64,000 nucleotides of DNA from Acidimicrobiales bacterium. GTDB taxonomy: Bacteria; Actinomycetota; Acidimicrobiia; Acidimicrobiales; Palsa-688. Of this stretch, positions 24,782 through 34,700 are shown piece after piece. The translations under genes and the position numbers were made by a program. Under the pieces are notes generated by a model. It searched no databases, had not been told where the DNA came from, and saw nothing but the letters and a program-made list of their open reading frames with translations. The stretch is from the NCBI GenBank assembly GCA_036378675.1, contig DASUWA010000009.1, positions 1 to 64,000 on the forward strand. The letters run 5' to 3'. Every line of letters begins with the position of its first letter. The first letter of the stretch is position 1.

Positions 24782-27586
24782 TCAGCGCCCGTGGCAGAAC
24801 TTGAACTTCTTGCCGCTTCCGCAGGGGCAGGGATCGTTGCGCCCCGCGCGCTCGAAGTCCGAGTCCCTGACGATCGGCTTCTCGATCTCAGGAGCAGCGC
24901 CTCCCATCTGCTGGGCTGCCGCGGCGGCGGCTTGATCGTTACCGGCGCCTGCGGGCTCCGGCGCGAACACGACTTCCTCACCCGGGGCCGGTCCTGTCCT
25001 CGCCGCCTGCCACATGGCTCCGGTGCCTTGCACCGGGTCCTCTGCGGCCTCGTACTGCGCGCCTGCGAGCGAAGGCTGCTCCGGCTGCTGCTCGAGAACC
25101 TGGACCTGCGCGTGCATGACGATCTTCACGTAGTCGTCGTCGATGCTGGCCATCATCTGGCCGAACATCTCGAAGCCATCGCGTTGCCATTCGACCAGGG
25201 GATCCTTCTGGCCCATCGCCCGCAGGTTGATTCCCTCTCTGAGGTAGTCCATCTCCGAGAGGTGCTCGCGCCACTTCTGGTCGATCAGCTGCAGCATCAC
25301 CTCGCGCTCGAGGGCTCGCATCGTTTCGGCCGCCTCGCCGCCTTCAGGTGCCGGCATCGAAGCTTCGCGCTGCTCGTAGTAGGCGATCGCCTCGCCGGCG
25401 AGCAGCTCGTAGACCTCGTTCGAGTCCGGGAGCGCGGCGATCTGCTCCTTCGTGGCCTCGGTCGGGAAGTACTGGCGAGTCTCGCTGAGCAGACCTTCGA
25501 TGTTCCAGTCCTCGGCGAACTCGGAGTTTCCGCAGTTGGCGGTGACGATGCTGTCGATGGCGGACGAGATGACCTCGATCGTGCGGGATCGGAGATCCTC
25601 CCCTTCGAGGATCTGCAAGCGCCGCGCGTAGATCACCTTGCGCTGCTCGTTCATCACCTCGTCGTACTTGAGGACGTCCTTGCGGATCTCGGCGTTGCGC
25701 GCTTCGACCGTGTTCTGCGCCCTCTCGATCGCGCGGGACACCATGCGCGACTCGATCGGCACGTCCTCGGGGAGCGCCTGGCCCATCACCCAGTTCATCG
25801 CGCCGGTCGCGAACAGGCGCATCAGCTCGTCTTCGAGCGACAGGAAGAAGCGTGACTCCCCGGGGTCACCCTGACGTCCGGAGCGGCCGCGGAGCTGGTT
25901 GTCGATTCGGCGCGACTCGTGCCGTTCGGAGCCGAGCACGTAGAGGCCACCAAGTTCGACGACCTTGACGCCTTCGGTGCGGCACTCCTCCTCATACTTG
26001 GCGAGCAGCTCCTTGTAACGGGCCTCGCCGTCCTCGGCCTCAGGGTCGAGACCGCTCGCCCTCACCTCCTGAGCGGCGAGGAGCTCCGGATTCCCTCCGA
26101 GGAGGATGTCGACTCCGCGGCCCGCCATATTGGTCGCGACGGTGACCGCGTGCAGGCGACCGGCCTGCGCGACTATCTGCGCCTCACGGGTGTGCTGCTT
26201 CGCGTTCAGGACGTGATGAGCGATGCCCTTCTTGGCGAGCAGGCCCGACAACACTTCGGACTTCTCCACCGAAGCCGTGCCGACCAGCACCGGCTGCCCT
26301 TTGTCGAACCGATCGATGATGTCCTCGACGACCGCATTGAACTTGGCCTGCTCGGTCTTGTAGATCAGGTCCTGCTGGTCGTCGCGGACCATCGGCATGT
26401 TCGTCGGGATCGGCACGACGGGCAGGTCGTAGGTGCTGGCAAACTCGGACGCTTCCGTCTCGGCGGTTCCGGTCATGCCGGCGAGCTTCTCGTAGAGCCG
26501 GAAGTAGTTCTGCAGTGTGACGGTCGCCCAGGTGTGGTTCTCCTCTTTGATCCGCACCCGTTCCTTCGCCTCGACCGCTTGGTGCAAGCCGTCGGACCAG
26601 CGCCGGCCTTCGAGGATGCGGCCGGTGAACTCGTCGACGATCTTCACCTCGCCGTCGGAGACGATGTAGTCCTTGTCGCGCTTGTAGAGCTCCTTGCCCT
26701 TGAGAGCCTGGGTGAGCTGGTGGACGTAGTTGGAGGAGACCAGGTCGTAGAGGTTGTCGATCCCGAGGGCCCTCTCGACCTTTTCGATTCCCTCCTCGGT
26801 GGGGGCGACGGTGCGCTTCTCCTCGTCGACCTCGTAGTCGACACCAGCGGTGAGGGACCTCGCGATACCGGCGAACTGGTAATAGAGCCGGGCGGACTCG
26901 CTCGACGGACCCGAGATGATCAGCGGGGTCCTCGCCTCGTCGATGAGGATCGAGTCCACCTCGTCGACGATCCCGTAGTGATGGCCGCGCTGGACCATGT
27001 GCTCGAGAGCGCGCGCCATGTTGTCGCGGAGGTAGTCGAAACCGAACTCCGTGTTGGTGCCGTAGGTGACGTCGCAGTTGTAGGCATCCTTCTTCGCCTG
27101 CCAGTCGTCGATGTCTGGAGACACCCGGCCGACGGTGATCCCGAGGAATCGGTGGATCTGGCCCATCCACTCGGCGTCGCGCTTGGCCAGGTAGTCGTTG
27201 ACCGTGACCACGTGCACGCCGTTGCCGGCGAGAGCGTTCAGATAGACCGGCAGGGTCGAAACGAGCGTCTTGCCCTCACCGGTCTTCATCTCGGCGATCC
27301 AGCCGAAGTGGAGTGCGGCGCCGCCCATCAGCTGGACGTCGAAATGCCTCTGGCCGATCGTCCGGCGGGCCGCCTCCCGAACCGTGGCGAACGCCTCGAT
27401 CAGGAGGTCGTTGAGGTCCTCACCGTTGGCGAGCCGCTCCCTGAACTGGACGGTCCGGTGGGCGAGCTGCTCGTCCGTCAGCGCCTTCGTATCGTCCTCG
27501 AGCGCGTTGATGTCGGGCACCAGCGCCTGAAGGGCGCGCACCTTCTTCCCTTCGCCGGCGCGCAGGATCTTCGAGAACACGCTCAT
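24782..27586 (-). CDS. secA: Preprotein translocase ATPase SecA
   Basis: A 934-residue motor that drives preproteins through SecYEG. Walker A is KTGEGKT at 101-107; the DEAD-type Walker [20 protein letters not shown], the preprotein cross-linking domain, the second helicase lobe ([36 protein letters not shown]) and helical scaffold follow. The C-terminus ends in a SEC-C zinc site, [18 protein letters not shown]. Length and motifs are standard. The ATG at 27586 is divergent from the DUF2079 gene at 27744. Confidence 0.97.
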   Translation of the reverse strand: MSVFSKILRAGEGKKVRALQALVPDINALEDDTKALTDEQLAHRTVQFRERLANGEDLNDLLIEAFATVREAARRTIGQRHFDVQLMGGAALHFGWIAEMKTGEGKTLVSTLPVYLNALAGNGVHVVTVNDYLAKRDAEWMGQIHRFLGITVGRVSPDIDDWQAKKDAYNCDVTYGTNTEFGFDYLRDNMARALEHMVQRGHHYGIVDEVDSILIDEARTPLIISGPSSESARLYYQFAGIARSLTAGVDYEVDEEKRTVAPTEEGIEKVERALGIDNLYDLVSSNYVHQLTQALKGKELYKRDKDYIVSDGEVKIVDEFTGRILEGRRWSDGLHQAVEAKERVRIKEENHTWATVTLQNYFRLYEKLAGMTGTAETEASEFASTYDLPVVPIPTNMPMVRDDQQDLIYKTEQAKFNAVVEDIIDRFDKGQPVLVGTASVEKSEVLSGLLAKKGIAHHVLNAKQHTREAQIVAQAGRLHAVTVATNMAGRGVDILLGGNPELLAAQEVRASGLDPEAEDGEARYKELLAKYEEECRTEGVKVVELGGLYVLGSERHESRRIDNQLRGRSGRQGDPGESRFFLSLEDELMRLFATGAMNWVMGQALPEDVPIESRMVSRAIERAQNTVEARNAEIRKDVLKYDEVMNEQRKVIYARRLQILEGEDLRSRTIEVISSAIDSIVTANCGNSEFAEDWNIEGLLSETRQYFPTEATKEQIAALPDSNEVYELLAGEAIAYYEQREASMPAPEGGEAAETMRALEREVMLQLIDQKWREHLSEMDYLREGINLRAMGQKDPLVEWQRDGFEMFGQMMASIDDDYVKIVMHAQVQVLEQQPEQPSLAGAQYEAAEDPVQGTGAMWQAARTGPAPGEEVVFAPEPAGAGNDQAAAAAAQQMGGAAPEIEKPIVRDSDFERAGRNDPCPCGSGKKFKFCHGR

Positions 27587-27743
27587 GGATCACCCATGCT
27601 ACCGGTACCCCCCGGCGCCCGGGGACTGCCACACAGGCCCGCTCGGGGCCCCAACGCCAAGCCCCTCCAGAGGGTGGGGCCCCTGCCCCACCCCTGTCCG
27701 TAGCCCGCGCCGGGGCGCGGACGCCGCACGTCACTACCCTGGT

Positions 27744-29255
27744 GTGCCGGTGGCTCAGGTAATTGGGGTAGAAGCGCCTCGGGCTGTCGACCTTGCCGCT
27801 GTCCGACAGGGCGCGCTCCGGATCGCGCCTCACCTGCCCGTGCTCGGCCTGGTCATTGCGTACGCGATGCGCTTCAGCCTCCTATCGGTGGCGGTGCACG
27901 ACGGTTACGACACTCCGGCCTACGACATGGGCCTGTTCGACCAGGGCATCTGGCTGCTGAGCCGGTTCCATGCACCATTCGTGACCGTCATGGGGCGCAA
28001 CCTGTTCGGCGACCACACCTGCTTCATCCTCCTGCTCGTCGTCCCTTTGTTCTGGGTCTACCCGCACGCCCAGGCACTGCTCGTGCTGCAGTCCTGGGCG
28101 CTGGCCGCGGCAGCCATCCCGATCTACCTGCTGGGCCGTCGGCTGCTCGGCCGCGGCGCCCTGGGCACGACGCTGGCGACGGCCCTGGCTGCCTCCTACC
28201 TGCTGAACCCCGCGCTTCAGAACGGGAACCTGGAGCAGTTCCACCCCGAGTGCCTCATGGTGCTCGCGCTCGCGATCGCCGTCTACGCCGCGGTCGACTG
28301 GCACCCGCGCTTGCTCGTCGTCGCGGCGGTCGCGGCACTGCTGTGCAAGCAGGACACCGCGTTGATGGTCATCCCGCTCGGCCTTTGGGTCGCCTGGCGA
28401 CGGGACCGCAAGCTCGGGCTGATAATCGCCGGCGGTGCAGCAGCGTGGATGGCGATCGCCTTCCTCGTCATCATCAACCTGCTCCTCGGAACGACGTCGT
28501 TCAACATGGCCAGGGTTCCGTTCGGAGGATTCACCGGGTTCGTCTCGTCCATCTTCACCAAGCCCCGCCAGGTCTGGGACTACGTGACCAGCCAGGGCCG
28601 GCCGTTCTACCTGTGGCAGATGGGCTCGTCCGTCGGATGGATGTTCCTGCTGGCTCCGTCCGTTGCTGCGATCGCAGCGCTGACCTTCCTCGAAAACGAG
28701 CTAGCCGACTTCGGCTACATGCACGAGATCCAGTACCACTACTCGATGCCGCTCGTTCCGGTTCTGGTGATCGGGACGGTTTGGGCGGTCAGCCGGATCC
28801 AGCCTGTCCGTTTACGTGCCGCGGCAGTCGGCGTGGCTACCTTTTCCGCTTTCGCCGGCTGCGTCGTATGGGGGTTGGCCCCCTTCTCCATTCACGACTA
28901 TCCGCATCAAAGCTCTTCCGCGCCGGCGGTGCGCGACGCCAACCAGGTGATCAAGGCGCTGCCGCCGAACGCCGTCGTGTCGGCCTGGTATCCGTACATC
29001 TCCCACATCGACCACCGGACCCGCGTGTACATGTGGCCGACGCCGTTTTCCGCGCAGTACTGGGGGACCTACCACACCGAAGGTCAGCGACTCCCGTTCG
29101 CCGACCAGATCCAGTACATACTGTTGCCCACCGGCCTCGCCCCCGACGACAAGCCGGTGTTCGATTCGATCGAGTCGCAATACCGCGCCGTCGACCAGGT
29201 AGGCAGCGTGGTCCTCTACGAGAAGCTCTCCTTCCTACAGTCGACAAACGGCTAG
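27744..29255 (+). CDS. DUF2079 membrane protein
   Basis: A 503-residue membrane protein with about ten hydrophobic segments. It has the DUF2079 hallmark DTPAYDMGLFDQGIWLLSR in the first outer loop followed by GDHTCFILLLVVPLFW, and NGNLEQFHPECLMV. The C-terminal part (from about residue 395, FSIHDYPHQSSSAPAVRDAN) is outside the membrane. DUF2079 proteins are distant GT-C relatives of unknown substrate. Start uncertain: GTG 27744 or GTG 27750, both shortly after a TACCCT element (27735-27740). The upstream 157 bp shared with secA are very GC-rich with several self-complementary runs. Confidence 0.87.
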   Translation: MPVAQVIGVEAPRAVDLAAVRQGALRIAPHLPVLGLVIAYAMRFSLLSVAVHDGYDTPAYDMGLFDQGIWLLSRFHAPFVTVMGRNLFGDHTCFILLLVVPLFWVYPHAQALLVLQSWALAAAAIPIYLLGRRLLGRGALGTTLATALAASYLLNPALQNGNLEQFHPECLMVLALAIAVYAAVDWHPRLLVVAAVAALLCKQDTALMVIPLGLWVAWRRDRKLGLIIAGGAAAWMAIAFLVIINLLLGTTSFNMARVPFGGFTGFVSSIFTKPRQVWDYVTSQGRPFYLWQMGSSVGWMFLLAPSVAAIAALTFLENELADFGYMHEIQYHYSMPLVPVLVIGTVWAVSRIQPVRLRAAAVGVATFSAFAGCVVWGLAPFSIHDYPHQSSSAPAVRDANQVIKALPPNAVVSAWYPYISHIDHRTRVYMWPTPFSAQYWGTYHTEGQRLPFADQIQYILLPTGLAPDDKPVFDSIESQYRAVDQVGSVVLYEKLSFLQSTNG

Positions 29256-29278
29256 AAGGGTGAAAGGGTCAGCAGCCC

Positions 29279-29977
29279 TCAGCCTTCGCTGTGAGGATCG
29301 AGCAAGCGCTTCCGAACCGCGTACATGACCGCCTCCATGCGGGAGTGCAGGTGCAGCTTCTCGAGAATGTTTCGGACGTGGTTCTTCACGGTGTTCTCCG
29401 AGATGTACAGCTGGTCGGCCACGTCTCGGTTGCTCATGCCCCGGGCGACCAGCTTGAGGACCTCGAGCTCACGGGCGGTCAACACCGGCGCCGGCAGCTG
29501 CTCGCGACGGTCCGCCGCCTGGCGGGCCAGCGAGTTGAATTCGTTGAGAAGCTTCGAGGCCATCGACGGAGAGATCAGGCTCTGGCCCTGGACCACGGCC
29601 CGGATCGCGCTGGCCACCTCCTCCACCGAGATCTCCTTGAGCAGGTAGCCGTTGGCCCCGGCTTTGATCGCCTCGTAGAGGTCGTCCTCCTCGTCCGAGA
29701 CGGTGAGCATGAGGATCTTCGTCGACGGGAGGGTCTCGCGGATCCGGCTTGCCGCCTCGATCCCGTTGACGCGGGGCATCCGGACGTCCATGAGAACCAC
29801 GTCGGGGGCCATCTCTTCCGCCTTGAGGATCGCCTGCTCCCCGTCCTCGGCCTCGGCGACCACTTCGATGTTCTCCTCGGTGCCGAGAACCACGTAGAGC
29901 CCCCGGCGGAACAACGCCTGGTCGTCGGCTATGAGAACCCGAATGACCTCGTCCTCGAGGGTGGCCTGATCACTCAT
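29279..29977 (-). CDS. Orphan NarL-type response regulator
   Basis: A 232-residue regulator with receiver domain ([14 protein letters not shown], phosphoacceptor D64 in [10 protein letters not shown] in LMLTVSD, K in GYLLKE) and LuxR-type HTH ([36 protein letters not shown]). No kinase is near. Its ATG overlaps the TGA of a 29-codon upstream ORF (ATGA at 29974-29977), and the first codons MSDQ are a tandem duplicate of the last codons of that ORF. The long structured leader and coupled peptide suggest post-transcriptional control, unusual for this family. Confidence 0.93.
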   Translation of the reverse strand: MSDQATLEDEVIRVLIADDQALFRRGLYVVLGTEENIEVVAEAEDGEQAILKAEEMAPDVVLMDVRMPRVNGIEAASRIRETLPSTKILMLTVSDEEDDLYEAIKAGANGYLLKEISVEEVASAIRAVVQGQSLISPSMASKLLNEFNSLARQAADRREQLPAPVLTARELEVLKLVARGMSNRDVADQLYISENTVKNHVRNILEKLHLHSRMEAVMYAVRKRLLDPHSEG

Positions 29978-30063
29978 TTCTGATCACTCATTAAAGGGGT
30001 TCCCGAAACTAGCTGCAAAGAAAGGCCCCGGCCGTTCCGTCGCGGTCTAGCCCTCTTAGGCAT
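29974..30063 (-). CDS. 29-codon leader peptide coupled to the response regulator
   Basis: The ORF begins with ATG 30063, preceded at 5 nt by AAGGAG (30069-30074), a better ribosome-binding site than most genes here have. The peptide is very basic at its start ([13 protein letters not shown]), then [16 protein letters not shown], and its TGA overlaps the regulator ATG. The last 15 nt (ATGAGTGATCAG plus AAA) are repeated in tandem at the regulator start. The ribosome-binding site and ATG lie in the apical loop of the hairpin 29993-30126, while the ORF body runs through the 3' side of that stem, so translating ribosomes would open it. No conserved regulatory-codon run is obvious. Confidence 0.6.
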   Translation of the reverse strand: MPKRARPRRNGRGLSLQLVSGTPLMSDQK

Positions 30064-30126
30064 TCTGTCTCCTTGGGAACGGAACGGGCCGGCGCCTTTC
30101 ACGCCGCGGGTTTCGGGAAACCCTTT
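29993..30126 (-). promoter_or_regulatory. Hairpin enclosing the leader-peptide start
   Basis: Outer 17-nt arms at 29993-30009 and 30110-30126 match at 16 of 17 positions (AAAGGGTTTCCCGAAAC type). An inner stem pairs 30024-30038 with 30081-30096, with one mismatch and one bulge. The apical loop of about 42 nt presents AAGGAG and the leader ATG. Confidence 0.6.
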
Positions 30127-30163
30127 AGCTAACGACACGGTAGTAGACCGCGACGTCCAATCT

Positions 30164-30357
30164 GGGTTAGACCTCAGCGGCTGACCTGGTCTTTGACCCC
30201 ACACTTGCCTGGTCACCCCGGCACCCCGGTGGTCCCGACGGCTCCCAGGACTTACTCCTAAGCCGCACCATGATCAGCAGCCGCAGCTGCCTTACGTGGG
30301 TCGTTTTGCCTGCGACTGGCATCGACTTTCAACCACAGACCCGCTGAGGTCTGATCC
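30164..30357. ncRNA. Candidate 194-nt structured RNA
   Basis: Seventeen bases at 30164-30180 pair with 30341-30357; the inner 12 bp (AGACCTCAGCGG and CCGCTGAGGTCT) are perfect. If read from the plus strand, the five outer pairs are kept by two G-U wobbles, whereas on the minus strand they become A-C mismatches; this slightly favours a plus-strand RNA. A second stem joins GACCCCAC (30195-30202) to GTGGGTC (30296-30302), and small hairpins lie inside, for example GCAGC/GCTGC. No match to 6S, SRP, tmRNA or RNase P signature sequences was seen. It could alternatively be part of the leader of the regulator at 29977. Confidence 0.45.
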
Positions 30358-30402
30358 AAACAGTAGCTAGAAGAGTGGTCCGGCCGGGGGCCGCCGTTGG
30401 GA

Positions 30403-31437
30403 CTAGGACCCAAGCTTCTGCTTCAGCTCCACGAGCGCTGGCACCGGGCCTGGGTCGATGCCCGCGAACGCCGCCATCCATAGTGATACGTAGTCCCCGA
30501 AGATGATCAGGTCGAGCAGCTGGGCGAGGTCGCCGTCGCCCTGCGCCTGGATCTCGATCTCGCAGGCGACGACCTCCTGCATCAACTCGCCGACCAGCTC
30601 GAACCGCCTGCCGATCTGTGGATGCTCGCCGTCGTGGCGAAGGAAGACGGCGGTGATCAGCTGGCGGGTCACGTCGCCGAGCTGACCCCACCCGGCGATC
30701 TCGTTGTGGCAGAGCTCGGGTTGCACCGACCAGAACGCCGGTGCCTTGGCGTTCTCGTTGATCTGGGTCTTCAACCTCTGCGCCGCCGCCGCCCCCAGCA
30801 GGCCCCCGCCGTGCACGAGCGCGATGGTCGAACCGATCCTTCTGGCTATGTCCGCGGCTGCGCTCGACTCGCCGGCGCCGGCCAGCTCGTCGCGCCGACG
30901 CGACAACTGATCCACCGCGTCGTCGATCCACCTCTGCGCGCCCCGGTACAGGCCCAGCTCGTCAAGGACGACCAGAGGCGGGATCGACATCGCGCCGAGC
31001 GCGGCCCGGGGTTGCGGGATGTCGGAAGGAACATCGACCACCGGGACGTCCCAGCCGCGTGCCAGTTCGCCGAGCTTGCCGCCCCCGCTTACGACGACCA
31101 GATGCGCCCCCGCGACTGCAGCGTCGGTCGCCGCCTGCACGGTCTCCTCGGTGTTGCCCGACGCCGAGATCGCGAACACGAGCGTTCCGCTCCCCACGAA
31201 CGCCGGGCACTCGTACGACTTGCTGATCACCAGTGGAAGCGGGAGCAGGGGACCGGCCGCGGCGGCGACCACCTCGCCCGCCATGCCGCTCCCGCCCATG
31301 CCCAGGATCACGACCTGCTCGATTCGCGAGGGATCGGGTAGCCGGTCGAGCCCCTTCGAACGGAGCGCGGCGTCGCGTACTTGGTCCGGCAGCGCGGCCG
31401 CGGCTTCGAACATTCCTTGACTGTCAAGAACGGCCAC
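30403..31437 (-). CDS. SIS-domain bifunctional phosphoglucose/phosphomannose isomerase-like protein (TobH type)
   Basis: A 344-residue protein with two SIS lobes: VVILGMGGSGMAGEV in the first with VFAISASGNTEETVQA, and IALVHGGGLLGAAAAQRLKTQINENAKAPAF in the second. These bind sugar phosphates and interconvert fructose-6-phosphate with glucose- or mannose-6-phosphate. In actinobacteria this gene is commonly next to manB, as here, feeding GDP-mannose synthesis. GTG 31437 starts MAVLDSQGMFEAAAALP, 10 bp after the Trm112 gene; the frame is open further upstream. The same-strand order manB-trm112-isomerase suggests one operon. Confidence 0.87.
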   Translation of the reverse strand: MAVLDSQGMFEAAAALPDQVRDAALRSKGLDRLPDPSRIEQVVILGMGGSGMAGEVVAAAAGPLLPLPLVISKSYECPAFVGSGTLVFAISASGNTEETVQAATDAAVAGAHLVVVSGGGKLGELARGWDVPVVDVPSDIPQPRAALGAMSIPPLVVLDELGLYRGAQRWIDDAVDQLSRRRDELAGAGESSAAADIARRIGSTIALVHGGGLLGAAAAQRLKTQINENAKAPAFWSVQPELCHNEIAGWGQLGDVTRQLITAVFLRHDGEHPQIGRRFELVGELMQEVVACEIEIQAQGDGDLAQLLDLIIFGDYVSLWMAAFAGIDPGPVPALVELKQKLGS

Positions 31438-31447
31438 GAGCCGAGCC

Positions 31448-31693
31448 TTATCCAGCGTCCGGATCGAACGTCGGTTTGATCCCGTCAGCCTTCGCTTTCG
31501 CGATGAGCCGCTCGTGCTCGGCATCGTCGACCGTCTCGGCCTCGTCGATGAGCATCACCGGAATGCCTTCGGTGATCCGGTAACGCATGTGCAGCCTCGG
31601 GTTGTAAAGCGAGTCCTCGGTTTCGAAGTAGAGGAGCGGTCCTTTGTCCTTTGGACAAGCGAGGATCTCCAGCAGCCTCGGGTCTAACGCCAC
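31448..31693 (-). CDS. Trm112 family zinc-ribbon-like protein
   Basis: An 81-residue protein (LDPRLLEILACPKDKGPLLYF then YRITEGIPVMLIDEA) with the Trm112/YcaR fold: first strand-turn ACPKDKGPL, the conserved EGIPVML strand and an acidic tail. Only one Cys remains of the usual zinc knuckle, as in many bacterial members. Eukaryotic Trm112 activates methyltransferases; the bacterial role is unclear. It lies between manB and the SIS isomerase in a conserved actinobacterial arrangement. Confidence 0.88.
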   Translation of the reverse strand: MALDPRLLEILACPKDKGPLLYFETEDSLYNPRLHMRYRITEGIPVMLIDEAETVDDAEHERLIAKAKADGIKPTFDPDAG

Positions 31694-31705
31694 GTTCGTC
31701 TCCTC

Positions 31706-34700
31706 TCAGCGACTGGCGCCGGCCAGCTCTTTGATGATGGCAAGAACCTCGGCCGTGTGAGCTTCGCTGCTTGCCCGGTCGCGAGCCTCCAGGTTGAGCC
31801 GCAACAGAGGCTCGGTATTCGACGGGCGCAGGTTGAACCACCAGTCGCCCAAGTCGACGGTCAATCCGTCCAAGCGGTCCTGCTTGTAACCGGCGAAACG
31901 TTCGGCGACACCGTCGATCACCGCGTTCGGGTCCGAAACCTCGGTGTTTATCTCGCCGGAGTCCGAGTAGCGCTCGAACCGTTTCCGGATCTCCGACAAC
32001 GGACGCCCCGCCTTGCTCAACACCTCGAGCACAACCAGCGCGGCGACCGTTCCGGAGTCCGCCCGGTAATTTTCCCGGAAGTAGTAGTGACCCGAGTGCT
32101 CGCCTCCGAAGAGCGCGTCGGTGTCGGCCATCACCGCCTTTATGTACGAGTGGCCGACGCGCGTGCGAACAGGCACACCGCCCAGCTCACGGACGATCTC
32201 GGGAACCGCCTTGGAGCAGATCAGGTTGTGCAGGATCGTCGCGCCGGGGTGTTTGTCGAGAAGCGCGGCGGCGACCAGCGCGGTGGTGGTCGAACCGGAG
32301 ACCGGCTCTCCGCGGTCGTCAACAAGGAAGCACCTGTCGGCGTCCCCGTCGAACGCCAGCCCGACGTCGGCGCCGGTTTCGAGGATGCGTCGCTGCAACG
32401 ACACGAGGTTCTCCGCCTGGATCGGGTCGGCCGGGTGGTTCGGGAAGGTTCCGTCGAGCTCTCCGAAGAGCACTTCAAGGGAAAAAGGAAGGCCGTCGAA
32501 GACAGCAGGCACCACCAGCCCGCCCATGCCGTTCGCGGTGTCGGCGACAACCTTCAGCGGGCGGAGGGCCGAGAGGTCAACAAAGGAGCGCACCTTCGCG
32601 ACGTAGTCGGCCAGAACGTCGCGGCTGGTGACCTTCCCCGGCGCCGCGCCGTTGCCGTCGAAGAAGTCGCCGCGCGCCACAGCCAGCTTGATCTCCCTCA
32701 GACCGGTGTCGGCTCCGACCGGTCGCGCGCCGGCGAGGCAGAGCTTGATGCCGTTGTAATTGGCGGGGTTGTGTGAGGCGGTGAACATCGCACCCGGTGC
32801 GTTCAACGACCCGGACGCGAAGTAGAGCTCGTCCGTGGAAGTCAGCCCGAGGTCGATCACGTCGCTCCCGACCGACGTGGCCCCCTCGGCAAACGCGTGC
32901 GCGAGCTCGACACCAGATGGTCTCATGTCCCGCGCGACCAGTACCGTTCGGGCCTCGGCGAACCGGGCGAACGAAGCTCCGACGGCCCTTGCGAGAGCGG
33001 GGTTCATCTGGTTGGGAACGGTGCCCCTTATGTCGTACGCCTTGAAAACGGTGTCGAGTATCTCGGTATCGGTCGGCGCCATTCCGTCTCGCACCTTACC
33101 CGGCGGGCCGAACAGCCCCCGAGCCGAGGCGAACCGGCCGCCGAGGTAGTGACGCGGCACCGGGTAGTCGACCGGACGCATCCGCCACAGGACTACAACA
33201 GCCGCGACCCCGAGGAGCGACAGGATGAACCCGAACCAGTCGAGACCTGTGTATCCGTAGTTGAGGGTGACGTGATTGGAGGTCGGTATAACGACCATCA
33301 GGTTGGGCGTCGCCCGGTAGGGGCCCTTGCCCCCGCTGACTTGCCAGTTCGGGAAGTAGGAGGTCCTCACCACGACGGGGACGCCGGTCTGGTCGACGTC
33401 GAAGGAGATCGACTCGTTGCTCTGATGGATGTTGGACACCTCGACCGGCGGGAGGGTGATCAACGGGGGGGAGGTGTCGTTCGGCGTCACCCGGGTCCAG
33501 CTCTTTGGGCCGGACGCGGCTTCGTAGACGTTCCAGCGGTTGGGGTCGAGGTACCAAGCCTGGGAGGCGTTGAGCCACGTCTTGCCGGCGCTCGAAACGC
33601 CGGTCATCACCGCCGGTTGGTAAAGCAGCGGGCTCACCAGGTCGGAGTTGGCGACCTCGTAGATCTTCCATGTGCGCTGCTGAACCGACGAGCTCCCGCC
33701 GCTCGTGTAGGTGACCGGGTACGGGCCGACGGTGGCGACGAGTTGCAAGTTGCTGTCCTGATCCGCCTGGGACTGAACGTCGGGCGTCAATGCCATGAAG
33801 TACTTGACCCCGAGTATCTGGAGATGCTGCACGCCTTCGGCGACGTTCGGCGCGGCGGGGTAGTTGAGTCCCCGGACGGGATTGGAAGGATGGTCGGACA
33901 GCTCCGCCGCGTTGAGGAAGTGGTAAGGGGTGGTCGCCGACGACTCGTAATAGAGGCCCTCTTGCGAACCGATGCATCCGTGGGTCCAGAACGGAAGCAA
34001 CATCAGCGCGTCGGGCGTTCCCATCTGGTCGAGTTCCGGTTCGTACTCCCACATCGCGCGGCCGCATCCGTACGAGGGGTCCTGGCCGAGCTTCTTCATC
34101 TGGTCGACGACCGCGAAGTACTCGTTCCGGCGCGCCTTGCCGGGCGACTGGTAGCCGGAGTAGTTCCAGTAGACCCAGTCCGGGTCGTAGGACGTGTCGG
34201 CGCTGGTGATGCCGAGCCAGCTGTACTTGCCCGACGCCGTGGTGTGCCCGAAAGGCAGGTTGTGCAACGGGAAGTTGACCCAAGTGAGCGCCACGAGGAA
34301 GGTGACGATCGCGACCCCGATCGTCCCTCCGGTGCTCGCCTTCGGTCGGTCGTACGAGCGAAGCGCGTCGACGATGCTCAACCCGATTTCGAGGAACGCG
34401 ATCGCGGCGAGGAAGTAGAGGCACAGGTACCAGAAGGGAAGTACGCGCGCGTTCCAAAGTCGGTACTGAGGCGCGACCCGGAAGATCAGGGCGGAGAGGA
34501 CCGCCATGATCGTGAAGAACACGCCGGCGCGGTTGCGCCGGGCGATGGAGAGCAGCGCGCCTGTCCCGGCGAGAAGGAAGAGCCACAGGTCCTTTGCCGG
34601 GAACAAAGTCGATATGTAGTTGGTGACCTTCTCGTAGCCCATGTCCGTCGCGTAGGGGAGGCGAAGCTCGAACGGCAGGGCCCAGAAGGCGATCAGCGCT

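Noticed and set aside
24377-25855. 492-codon plus-strand ORF across prfB and secA
   Set aside because: Antisense shadow spanning two well-supported genes.
25919-27703. 594-codon plus-strand ORF opposite secA
   Set aside because: Antisense shadow of secA; composition is Val/Leu/Asp-biased with no domain, while secA motifs are complete.
30250-30357. Cyclic di-GMP-I (GEMM) riboswitch on the minus strand
   Set aside because: AGGCAAAA and ACGTAAGGC recall the GEMM core, but the conserved GGGACGCAAAGCC and tetraloop-receptor elements are not there.
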